Shown in pieces: positions 1 to 5,427 of a stretch of DNA of 33,864 nucleotides. A program made the position numbers and the translations under genes. Each line of letters starts with the position of its first letter. Within the stretch, counting starts at the first letter, position 1. The notes under the pieces were generated by a model. That model had not been told where the DNA came from. It saw only the letters and a program-made list of their open reading frames with translations, and searched no databases. Source of the stretch: Streptococcus suis YS161 (GTDB lineage Bacteria > Bacillota > Bacilli > Lactobacillales > Streptococcaceae); NCBI RefSeq assembly GCF_002760245.1, contig NZ_ASCA01000028.1, positions 1 to 33,864 on the forward strand. The letters are read 5' to 3'.

Positions 1-21
1 CTTTTATTTTTAGTGTAACAT

Positions 22-57
22 AAAAACTAACCCACCACAAAATGTGATAGGTTAGTT
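22..57 (-). terminator. Intrinsic terminator of the 27-aa ORF
   Basis: On the minus strand an AACTAACC / GGTTAGTT stem (25-32 with 50-57) is extended by a six-pair inner stem containing G-T pairs (33-38 with 44-49) and closes a five-base loop. A short U tract follows (22-26). The stem overlaps the stop codon of the small ORF at 56-139, so the two probably form one transcription unit. Confidence 0.75.
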
Positions 58-139
58 AACTTAATGACATTGGGTCAGAACCATCCTCCAATAACTGCTG
101 AATCTTGTCTTCGATTGTAATAATATCAAACTTTGCCAT
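56..139 (-). CDS. Orphan small protein, 27 aa, function unknown
   Basis: The peptide reads MAKFDIITIEDKIQQ then LLEDGSDPMSLS. It starts at an ATG with an AGGAG Shine-Dalgarno seven bases upstream and stops inside a strong intrinsic terminator; a TATAAT box lies about 75 bases upstream. It is acidic and probably helical, with no membrane segment, no cysteine and no signal peptide, so it does not look like a holin-type toxin or a secreted bacteriocin. I do not recognise a family. It could be a free small protein, a peptide leader, or the N-terminal remnant of a larger gene. The tight fit of RBS, ORF and terminator argues for an expressed unit. Confidence 0.45.
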   Translation of the reverse strand: MAKFDIITIEDKIQQLLEDGSDPMSLS

Positions 140-212
140 AAGATCTCCTAGCTTTTCCTAACACATTTGTATTAGTACAAAAGGAGCGTTTGATGAAAAA
201 ATAACCCACGTT

Positions 213-218
213 ATTATA
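213..218 (-). promoter_or_regulatory. -10 box upstream of the 27-aa ORF
   Basis: The minus strand reads TATAAT here, but no good -35 is present at the usual spacing. Just downstream, an ATAAC / GTTAT mini-hairpin is followed by six Ts. A second hairpin, TTTGTA-CTAA-TACAAA, lies nearer the ORF. The leader could be attenuated, but the first stem is short and AT-rich. Confidence 0.4.
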
Positions 219-273
219 CTAAACACACCATTCAGATTCCTAATCTTATTTTGTGATAGGACTGTTGTTGTTA

Positions 274-327
274 GGGTTTGACTGAAAGTCAAACCCATGG
301 TATACGTAGTATATCATGGGCATTTTT
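274..327 (+). terminator. Two overlapping hairpins followed by a T run
   Basis: GGGTTTGACT pairs with AGTCAAACCC (274-283 with 287-296). The closing CCC is shared with a second stem, CCCATGGTATAC with GTATATCATGGG (294-305 with 309-320), which runs into ATTTTT. Because CCC is shared, the two hairpins compete partly. The T run sits on the plus-strand side, yet no plus-strand gene is visible upstream. It may be a leftover of a deleted gene or part of a dispersed repeat. Confidence 0.5.
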
Positions 328-337
328 ATATTAGTTT

Positions 338-661
338 TTAAAAATCCATCCTCCTCACCATCTCCTCCATATCATAACCAGACAGCAGGTCCTGGCAATC
401 CGTAAAGAGCTGACGACGCTTGTCATCATCCACCACAGCAATATCCACTCCTCTATCATCATAGCAATGATAAATGACTTTTTCCTTACTGGATAGGAAG
501 AATACAGAAGATGAAAGGTAGTTAAATCCACCATGATCAGCCTTGATAATCTCCCACAAGAGATCTTTCAAATCCTGGCCAGCAATAGGGAAAAGATAGC
601 GTTCAAAGACCAGCACTTCTCCCGTCCAATATTCCGTTTCTATTAAATTAGGTTCTGTCAA
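338..661 (-). pseudogene. Truncated DUF3885-like gene copy (C-terminal half)
   Basis: The 107 residues match the last ~105 residues of the intact gene at 1181-1792 almost throughout, including FERYLFPIA, EIIKADHGGFNYLSSSV, YHCYDDRGVD and VVDDDKRRQLFTDCQDLL. The reading frame opens only at a TTG (659-661) without a convincing Shine-Dalgarno. In-frame sequence upstream hits a stop within a few codons, and the N-terminal half is missing. I read it as a 5'-truncated tandem duplicate, most likely not functional. An alternative is a short protein from the TTG that kept only the conserved C-terminal half. Residues surrounding the conserved blocks have diverged (for example GQDLKD against DQDLKA), so the duplication is not very recent. 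Confidence 0.7.
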
Positions 662-688
662 GCTTTTTTGGATGATTTATATAAAAAA

Positions 689-718
689 TTGTCAAACGAT
701 TTTAAATTGTGGTATAAT
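689..718 (+). promoter_or_regulatory. Promoter of the putative antitoxin RNA
   Basis: TTGTCA (689-694) and TATAAT (713-718) are separated by 18 bases on the plus strand. It is one of the best -35/-10 pairs in the window. It points at the 3' end of the holin-like toxin gene on the other strand and precedes no plausible protein gene, which fits an antisense RNA. A transcript would start near 725. Confidence 0.65.
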
Positions 719-724
719 AAGTAT

Positions 725-753
725 GAAGAAAGGATTGAGCGCCAACTCAATCC
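725..753 (-). terminator. Likely terminator of the toxin mRNA
   Basis: On the minus strand GGATTGAG / CTCAATCC form a perfect eight-base-pair stem (732-753) with a six-base loop, followed by the U-rich TTTCTTC. It lies about 75 bases past the toxin stop codon and would end the toxin message near 725. Confidence 0.55.
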
Positions 754-796
754 CAGTAGAACCGCTTTAAAGACGGTGACTCATTTTAACTATTTA

Positions 797-840
797 GAAA
801 TAGCCGTTACTAACCAAAGTATTGACGGCTATTTCTTTTG
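797..840 (+). terminator. Terminator of the antisense RNA
   Basis: GAAATAGCCGT (797-807) pairs with ACGGCTATTTC (825-835) and is followed by TTTT. The inner part can extend through ACT/AGT. The hairpin includes the toxin stop codon region of the other strand. Read on the minus strand it forms the same stem but lacks a U tract, so there it would stabilise the toxin message 3' region rather than end it. Confidence 0.6.
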
Positions 841-936
841 GTCATCATCTTTGAAGATTTTATAGCACAACCCTATCAAGGCAATGGTAAAACCACCAAA
901 ACTCAATAAAGTTTGTACCACTTCAAATGCTGTCAA
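829..936 (-). CDS. Putative holin-like toxin, type I toxin-antitoxin system
   Basis: This is a 35-aa peptide: MTAFEVVQTLLSFGG, then FTIALIGLCYKIF, then KDDDQKK. A short N-terminal part, one transmembrane helix (about residues 7-28) and a charged Lys/Asp tail are the signature of the small holin-like toxins of Firmicutes (Hol_Tox type, related in layout to TxpA, BsrG and YonT). Members depolarise or disturb the membrane when overproduced, and an antisense RNA keeps them silent. The start codon is TTG, preceded by GGGGGTAACAATC. It overlaps the stop of a 17-codon upstream ORF (TTGA), suggesting coupled translation. An extended -10 promoter lies about 130 bases upstream and an opposing promoter lies beyond the 3' end. 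The gene sits between two DUF3885-like copies. The family call is from pattern recognition, not a search. Confidence 0.75.
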   Translation of the reverse strand: MTAFEVVQTLLSFGGFTIALIGLCYKIFKDDDQKK

Positions 937-986
937 AAGATTGTTACCCCCTTTCCGTCAGATTTTGATGAGTTGCACATAGGCAT
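933..986 (-). CDS. Upstream leader ORF coupled to the toxin
   Basis: The reading frame MPMCNSSKSDGKGVTIF (17 codons) begins just after a strong AGGAGGG Shine-Dalgarno and ends in TGA overlapping the toxin TTG start. A second ATG at codon 3 (980) gives better spacing to the Shine-Dalgarno. The product has no obvious function. Its likely role is to load ribosomes so the toxin is translated by coupling, or to give another point for antisense or structural control. It could be only an incidental reading frame. Confidence 0.45.
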   Translation of the reverse strand: MPMCNSSKSDGKGVTIF

Positions 987-1067
987 CTCCCTCCTCTCAC
1001 TTAGAAAGTAACCACCGTCTTTCTCCTACATCCATTCATGGATACAAGAGCACTTCTCTACTATTCT

Positions 1068-1076
1068 AGTATACCA
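1068..1076 (-). promoter_or_regulatory. Extended -10 promoter of the toxin mRNA
   Basis: The minus strand reads TGG-TATACT, an extended -10 element; no consensus -35 is visible. The predicted start is near 1061, giving a message of about 330 nt with a leader of about 75 nt before the upstream ORF. Confidence 0.55.
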
Positions 1077-1081
1077 TATTT

Positions 1082-1108
1082 TCCACAGATCTTACTGTGG
1101 ATTTTTTT
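1082..1108 (+). terminator. Plus-strand terminator behind the toxin promoter
   Basis: TCCACAG (1082-1088) and CTGTGGA (1095-1101) form a perfect stem with a six-base loop, followed by seven Ts. It is oriented for plus-strand transcripts, although no plus-strand gene precedes it. The simplest use is to end antisense transcripts that read through the whole toxin gene and to shield the DUF3885-like gene beyond. Confidence 0.65.
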
Positions 1109-1180
1109 GAACCTGTATTCACTTATACTTATAAAGTAATTTTCTATAAGAGATTGTATACCATCTTTAGACAAGGATTT

Positions 1181-1792
1181 CTAGCTCTCCATCCTCCTCT
1201 CCATCTCCTCCATATCATAGTCAAAAAGCAGGTCCTGGCAATCCGTAAAGAGCTGACGACGCTTGTCGTCATCCACCACAGCGACGTCCACTCCCCTATC
1301 ATCGTAGCAATGATAGATGATATTGTCCTGACTAGACAGGAAGAGGACGGAGCTGGATAGGTAGTTGAAACCACCGTGATCAGCCTTGATAATCTCCCAC
1401 AAGAGAGCTTTCAAATCCTGGTCAGCAATAGGGAAAAGATAGCGCTCAAAGACCAGCACATCCCCCGTCCAATCCTTCACTTCTATCAGCTCAGGCTCAG
1501 GACACTTGTCAAAGTTAAATTTCGATGTAAAATGCCAGAGGTAAGTGTCGATGTCCCTATCTTCCTGACGAAGTAGCGAGAGAATCACATAGTCGTATGC
1601 TGAACTAGCCCGCTCCAAAAGCTCAACCGCACGCGCATAAGCTCGGTTCAAATACACTTTTCTGGGAAGCGTTTCAGCCTCCTCTGCAGGCCCAATTTCA
1701 AAGCGAAGAGCCAGAGGCGTTCCATAGAAAAATGGACCTACCAATTGGTGTTCTCCAAATTGAAAATCTCTTAGCCAATCCATTAGTTTCAT
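1181..1792 (-). CDS. DUF3885-like protein, 203 aa
   Basis: I start it at MKLMDWL (1792), because AGGAG lies seven to eight bases upstream and a TAGACA / TATAAT promoter lies just before; the frame extends further upstream but without a ribosome binding site. The protein is soluble, acidic, and without a signal peptide or membrane segment. It shows blocks typical of DUF3885 proteins as I remember them: LALRFEIG near the N-terminus, then Y.NRAYARAVEL, a central LLWEIIKADHGG, and YHCYDDRGVDV followed by YDMEEM at the C-terminus. Biochemical function is unknown. A truncated copy of its 3' half lies downstream at 338-661, with the toxin locus between. No enzyme motif is visible. The family name is moderately sure; any function, including immunity or regulation, would be speculation. 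Confidence 0.7.
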   Translation of the reverse strand: MKLMDWLRDFQFGEHQLVGPFFYGTPLALRFEIGPAEEAETLPRKVYLNRAYARAVELLERASSAYDYVILSLLRQEDRDIDTYLWHFTSKFNFDKCPEPELIEVKDWTGDVLVFERYLFPIADQDLKALLWEIIKADHGGFNYLSSSVLFLSSQDNIIYHCYDDRGVDVAVVDDDKRRQLFTDCQDLLFDYDMEEMERRMES

Positions 1793-1820
1793 AGATATTC
1801 TCCTTTTATACTTTTGTATC

Positions 1821-1850
1821 ATTATATCACGCTTATCAAAATTCTGTCTA
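1821..1850 (-). promoter_or_regulatory. Promoter of the 203-aa DUF3885-like gene
   Basis: On the minus strand TAGACA (1845-1850) and TATAAT (1821-1826) are separated by 18 bases, about 30 bases before the ATG at 1792. Confidence 0.6.
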
Positions 1851-1905
1851 GTTTTCCATAGGAAAATATGATAGACTGGTACTAAACACAAACAAGGAGA
1901 AAAAT

Positions 1906-2787
1906 ATGAAAACAGCATTCATTTCAGAAAAAGCCAAATCACGCTTTAATCTCAATTTTATCCTATCGCCTATCACAGCACTGGTCTTGATGGCAGTAGC
2001 TGAAACAGTCGGCTACTTTGCCTTTATGCCCTTATTTTTCATTTTCATAGATAATGCCTTTGTGACACTCAGTCTTGAATTATTGGCCTTTTCCTTCATC
2101 AGTCTTGCCATCATACTCTGGGCAAGATTTGTAGAAAAAAGTCCTTGGCTTGGGCTTGGAATACGAAAAAAAGGAGCTTTGAAAGACTTCTTACTTGGTT
2201 GGGGGATAGGTGCTGCTATGTTAACCACCTGTGTCTTGCTTATGTGGGGATTTGGGGCTATTCAAGTGACTAGTTTTCAATTCTCAGCGAATTTAGTAGG
2301 AGAATTTCTTATCCTCGTACTTGCTTGGTCCATTCAAGGCACAACAGAGGAATTATTGACTAGAGGCTGGATGTTTTCATCCCTAGCTGCCAAGCACAAT
2401 ATCCCTGTCGGTATCCTTGTTTCCTCCCTCTTTTTTTCCTTTCTCCATCTTGGTAACGACGGGATTTCCCTCATTCCCCTTCTCGACCTAACGCTCTTTG
2501 CCATTTTAGCCTGCTTAGTCATGTTAAAAACCGGTAATCTTTGGGTAATAGGTGGTCTACATGCTGCCTGGAATTGTTTCCAAGGAAATGTCTTTGCCTT
2601 TCCAGTGAGTGGGACACAAGCTGGTCAAGCCTTTATCGCAGTAGAAACCTCTGGCCCAGACTGGTTGTCAGGTGGTGCATTTGGTGTGGAAGGCTCAGTT
2701 ATCAGCCTCCTTATCCAAGCTGGTATGATTACTTGGTTGGTATACGAACTCTATTTCACATCACCATCAAAACAACTTGAACTTTAG
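1906..2787 (+). CDS. CPBP family intramembrane glutamic endopeptidase
   Basis: This 293-aa polytopic membrane protein carries the three CPBP (CAAX protease / bacteriocin-processing, Abi) motifs: E148-E149-x3-R153 in TEELLTRGW, F177-x3-H181 in FSFLHLG, and H219-x3-N223 in HAAWN. These glutamates and histidines form the intramembrane active site. Members cleave prenylated or other membrane-near substrates and in streptococci are often linked to bacteriocin immunity or processing, but no bacteriocin genes are visible here. Hydrophobic segments lie at about 20-45, 55-73, 95-118, 128-146, 167-182, 190-207 and 260-282. It is divergently arranged with the DUF3885-like gene. AAGGAG precedes the ATG and a strong terminator follows. 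The substrate cannot be told from the sequence. Confidence 0.85.
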   Translation: MKTAFISEKAKSRFNLNFILSPITALVLMAVAETVGYFAFMPLFFIFIDNAFVTLSLELLAFSFISLAIILWARFVEKSPWLGLGIRKKGALKDFLLGWGIGAAMLTTCVLLMWGFGAIQVTSFQFSANLVGEFLILVLAWSIQGTTEELLTRGWMFSSLAAKHNIPVGILVSSLFFSFLHLGNDGISLIPLLDLTLFAILACLVMLKTGNLWVIGGLHAAWNCFQGNVFAFPVSGTQAGQAFIAVETSGPDWLSGGAFGVEGSVISLLIQAGMITWLVYELYFTSPSKQLEL

Positions 2788-2798
2788 CAATGATGATA

Positions 2799-2856
2799 AA
2801 AAATACAGACAGAATCTTGCTGATTGCTAAATCCAGCAGAAACTGTCTGTATTTTT
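2799..2856. terminator. Bidirectional terminator between convergent genes
   Basis: AAAAATACAGACAG (2799-2812) pairs with CTGTCTGTATTTTT (2843-2856) around a 30-base inner part that can fold further. A-rich and T-rich ends make it work in both directions, ending the CPBP gene and the convergent DUF975 gene. Confidence 0.85.
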
Positions 2857-2885
2857 ATTTCAATGTAACTGTATAAAATCTATGC

Positions 2886-3767
2886 TTATCCTAGTTCCGA
2901 AGACCAAATGGAATCTACCCTCGAAAGTAACAAAGGATTTTTGGCAATTAAATCCTCATAAAACAGGGCTTGACAGGTCCAATAATAAGGATAAACATAC
3001 AAGGCCAACAAACCAAAAGTCAGTAAAATACCGATGAACCAACCAATAAATGACAAGTCAAGCATGAATCGACGCCACTTATTGCCTTTCATCAATTGCC
3101 AGCTTTGTTTGAATAATTTAAACGGAGAAGAATAAATATTATTTTCCAAATGATCATAAAGAAGAAATTGAACCTGACTGAGACCATAATCTACTAATAG
3201 ACCACAAACCAAGCCAATCACGACTAAGATTACTCCTATTTGAAAATAGGAGGAGCTAAAAAATCCTGAGAAATCAGGCTGATAGCCAACCGGAGCCCCA
3301 ACAATGAAAACTGTACTGAAAAATGAAATACTAAGTAAAGCCATCCCAATGACAGCTGGGAAACCAGCTATATAAATAACGAGCATTTTCAAAAAGGTCG
3401 TGACCAGAATAGGTAAAAAATTCTTCCCATCCAGTAGACTAAAACACTCTGAAAAGCTGACCTTGTCTCGCTGCTTTCTTACGACTCTTATGAGTTGAAA
3501 ACACGCCGTCACAATCAAACATTGTGCAATAAAATCAAAGATGATTGACGGGTCAAGCGATATATAATTGTGACTCCATGTTACCCCATCTTTTACAATG
3601 GTACTTCCCCAAAAGACGATACCCGTTCGTCCCCAGATTTGTTTCAAGCCATAGTTAAGCATGCCTGACAGAAATGAAATCAAGACGGGAGCCATAAATA
3701 AGGCTAACATTCCCTCTGTATTCTCCCGAATAAGAGTAGCCCTTGCACGAATATCACTATTAGTCAT
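2886..3767 (-). CDS. DUF975 family membrane protein
   Basis: This 293-aa integral membrane protein has about five or six hydrophobic segments. It opens with a charged, membrane-interface stretch (DIRARATLIRENTEG) and closes with a long hydrophobic hairpin then PYYWTCQALFYEDLI. The N-terminal RxxA helix and the C-terminal aromatic A-x-FY-x-D/E-LI pattern are what I associate with DUF975 proteins of Gram-positive bacteria. A middle segment, LMKGNKWRRFMLDLSFIGWF, also fits (usually K.G.....F.L.LSFIGW). No catalytic residues are apparent and the role is unknown. AAAGGAG precedes the ATG with good spacing. The gene is a single unit, convergent with the CPBP gene and codirectional with the permease. 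Confidence 0.75.
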   Translation of the reverse strand: MTNSDIRARATLIRENTEGMLALFMAPVLISFLSGMLNYGLKQIWGRTGIVFWGSTIVKDGVTWSHNYISLDPSIIFDFIAQCLIVTACFQLIRVVRKQRDKVSFSECFSLLDGKNFLPILVTTFLKMLVIYIAGFPAVIGMALLSISFFSTVFIVGAPVGYQPDFSGFFSSSYFQIGVILVVIGLVCGLLVDYGLSQVQFLLYDHLENNIYSSPFKLFKQSWQLMKGNKWRRFMLDLSFIGWFIGILLTFGLLALYVYPYYWTCQALFYEDLIAKNPLLLSRVDSIWSSELG

Positions 3768-3797
3768 AAGAAAACTCCTTTCTCTTTTGTTACATAT

Positions 3798-3803
3798 ATT
3801 ATA
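3798..3803 (-). promoter_or_regulatory. -10 box of the DUF975 gene
   Basis: The minus strand reads TATAAT about 30 bases before the ATG at 3767. The -35 region is poor (TGATGC at 17 bases). The surrounding DNA is strongly AT-rich. Confidence 0.5.
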
Positions 3804-3845
3804 CTACTTTATTTAAAAATGCATCACAAATATATAAAATTGTAC

Positions 3846-3873
3846 AAAAAAATCCCTTCAAATTACGAAGGGA
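3846..3873 (-). terminator. Terminator of the amino-acid permease
   Basis: On the minus strand TCCCTTC and GAAGGGA (3853-3873) pair around a seven-base loop, followed by seven Us (3846-3852), just seven bases past the permease stop codon. Confidence 0.85.
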
Positions 3874-3879
3874 GGCAAC

Positions 3880-5268
3880 CTATTTCACTTCCGAATGACG
3901 ATAGCCATAACAGAAGTAAATCAAAATTCCAATAACCAAGGATACTCCGAATGCTAACCAAGTATCTAAACTATACTGGAACATAAATGAAAGACAAATG
4001 ATAATCGAGAGGATAGGTAACAAGGGAACAAGAGGTGTTTTAAATTGTCCATCTTTTGGCAAACTTTCGACCTGACGCAGACGAATAATACCCAACGCCA
4101 GCATGATCAAATAAGCTAAGGTACAGATATTGAGGAAGGAAGCAATACTTGCTAGTGGGAAAATACCTGCACAAATGGCTGCAAAAATCCCCACAAGAAT
4201 GGTCGCATTTTTAGGAACCTTGCTTGTTTGTGTCAATCGGCTCAATGATTTCGGTAGCAAACCATCACGACTGATGGAATAGACCATTCTCGATAAGGCG
4301 TAGGTCATCGAAATACATACTGTAATCAATGTTAGGATTGCTACAATAGAAATATAACTCGCTGCCCAATCCAATCCAACTTCTCGAAGCGCAAAGGCTA
4401 CCGCATCTGCCACATTCAACTTAGTATAGTGAACCATACCAGTCAATACTAATGTCACTACAATATAAAGAATTGTTACAATGGATAGAGACAACACGAT
4501 TCCCTTTGGTACATTCTTCTCAGGTTTTTTCACCTCATCAATTGCTAATGAAATAGACTCAAATCCCAGGAAGGCAAAGAACATGAGGGACGCTCCTGCC
4601 ATAATTCCCGCCTGTCCACCATAAATGGCACCAAAACCAAAAGGAGAGAAGTTCGACCAGTTTTCTGGTTTGATAAAGAATAACCCTACTAAAATAAATA
4701 AAGCCAACGCTGAAAATTTCAAAACTACCAAGGCTGAATTGAAACGAAGAGCTGCCTTAGAATTAAGCAAGACCACTCCTACCACAAAAATCAAGACGAG
4801 AACTGGTAAGAGGTCTACATAGGTACCTGCAGTGGGGTTAAAAGTTCCATTCAGAGCTGTCGGCATAGCGATACCAAAATTAGCCAGGAGTCCTTTCAAA
4901 TAAGCTCCCCAACCAGATGCAACACTCGATACAGCAGTCAAGAATTCCATGATTGTCAGCCAGCCAGCAATCCAGGCAGGAAATTCACCAAAAACCGAGT
5001 AGAGATAACCATAGGCACCACCGTTAGTCGGTATACGAGAGGCAAATTCTGCGTAAAATAAGGCTGTTAGTCCGACTGAAATTGCTGCAATAACAATTGA
5101 GATGATCAGAGCTGGCCCTGCATACTGGGCTGCTGCCAAACCAGTTACCGTAAAGATACCTGTTCCAACCATCGAACCGATACCTAAAAATATCAAATCA
5201 ACTAAGCCTAAATGCCGACGCATTTGACTATGGCGACCGACTGCTTGTTTTTTTCTAAATAAACTCAC
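3880..5268 (-). CDS. APC family amino-acid permease
   Basis: This 462-aa protein has about 12 transmembrane helices. The N-terminus HLGLVDLIFLGIGSMVGTGI holds the G-S-M-V-G-T-G-I substrate-binding turn of helix 1 in APC transporters. AEFASRIPTNGGAYGYLYSVFGE and FFAFLGFESISLAIDEVKKPEKNVPKG are further family hallmarks (helix 3 and the FxGF/E-E-x-KNP block of helix 6). The pattern is closest to the YfnA/cationic amino-acid transporter branch, which imports amino acids with protons. The actual substrate cannot be assigned. The start is a GTG (5266-5268) with AAGGAG eight to nine bases upstream. The gene stands alone between its own promoter and terminator. Confidence 0.88.
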   Translation of the reverse strand: MSLFRKKQAVGRHSQMRRHLGLVDLIFLGIGSMVGTGIFTVTGLAAAQYAGPALIISIVIAAISVGLTALFYAEFASRIPTNGGAYGYLYSVFGEFPAWIAGWLTIMEFLTAVSSVASGWGAYLKGLLANFGIAMPTALNGTFNPTAGTYVDLLPVLVLIFVVGVVLLNSKAALRFNSALVVLKFSALALFILVGLFFIKPENWSNFSPFGFGAIYGGQAGIMAGASLMFFAFLGFESISLAIDEVKKPEKNVPKGIVLSLSIVTILYIVVTLVLTGMVHYTKLNVADAVAFALREVGLDWAASYISIVAILTLITVCISMTYALSRMVYSISRDGLLPKSLSRLTQTSKVPKNATILVGIFAAICAGIFPLASIASFLNICTLAYLIMLALGIIRLRQVESLPKDGQFKTPLVPLLPILSIIICLSFMFQYSLDTWLAFGVSLVIGILIYFCYGYRHSEVK

Positions 5269-5346
5269 AAAATACTCCTTCAGAATAAGAATATGGATAC
5301 TCGACAGAACAATCTACGGATTCCTGTAAAAGAACCATAACGCCCT

Positions 5347-5355
5347 ATTATACCA
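5347..5355 (-). promoter_or_regulatory. Extended -10 promoter of the permease
   Basis: The minus strand reads TGG-TATAAT. No consensus -35 is seen at normal spacing. The leader to the GTG start is about 75 bases. Confidence 0.55.
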
Positions 5356-5390
5356 TAAGTTGAAATATCTCGCATGGGTGATGACAAGCA

Positions 5391-5420
5391 AAAGAGCAAG
5401 GCTTTTCTACCTCACTCTTT
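5391..5420 (-). terminator. Terminator after the 553-aa membrane protein gene
   Basis: On the minus strand AAAGAG pairs with CTCTTT, interrupted by a TG/TG internal loop and an AGG/CCT inner stem, and leads into TTTTGC. It lies eight bases past the stop of the gene that ends at 5428. Confidence 0.6.
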
Positions 5421-5427
5421 CTTATGA

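Larger units (their letters stand above)
725..840 (+). ncRNA. Putative antisense antitoxin RNA of a type I toxin locus
   Basis: A transcript of about 115 nt would run from the promoter at 689-718 to the terminator at 797-840. It would be complementary to the 3' untranslated region of the toxin message and to the last codon and stop codon. 3'-3' overlap is the usual arrangement of Gram-positive holin-like type I systems such as txpA/RatA and bsrG/SR4. The RNA contains a perfect hairpin, GGATTGAG-CGCCAA-CTCAATCC (732-753), near its 5' end. It also holds AAAGACGGTG (769-778), which recurs in the toxin message leader. If the first terminator is read through, a second at 1082-1108 would give a longer RNA antisense to the whole toxin message. 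The existence of the RNA is inferred from promoter, terminator and context only. Confidence 0.55.

Noticed and set aside
184..205. Plus-strand AAAGGAG followed by ATG AAA AAA TAA as a leader mini-ORF
   Set aside because: Three codons only, no linked downstream gene and no clear promoter; likely chance or a relic.
668..865. Plus-strand ORF of 65 codons over the toxin 3' region
   Set aside because: It is antisense to the toxin end, has no ribosome binding site at its ATG, and is better read as part of the antisense RNA region.
1906..2787. Bacteriocin cluster around the CPBP protease
   Set aside because: No GG-leader peptide, ABC peptidase transporter or quorum-sensing genes are nearby.
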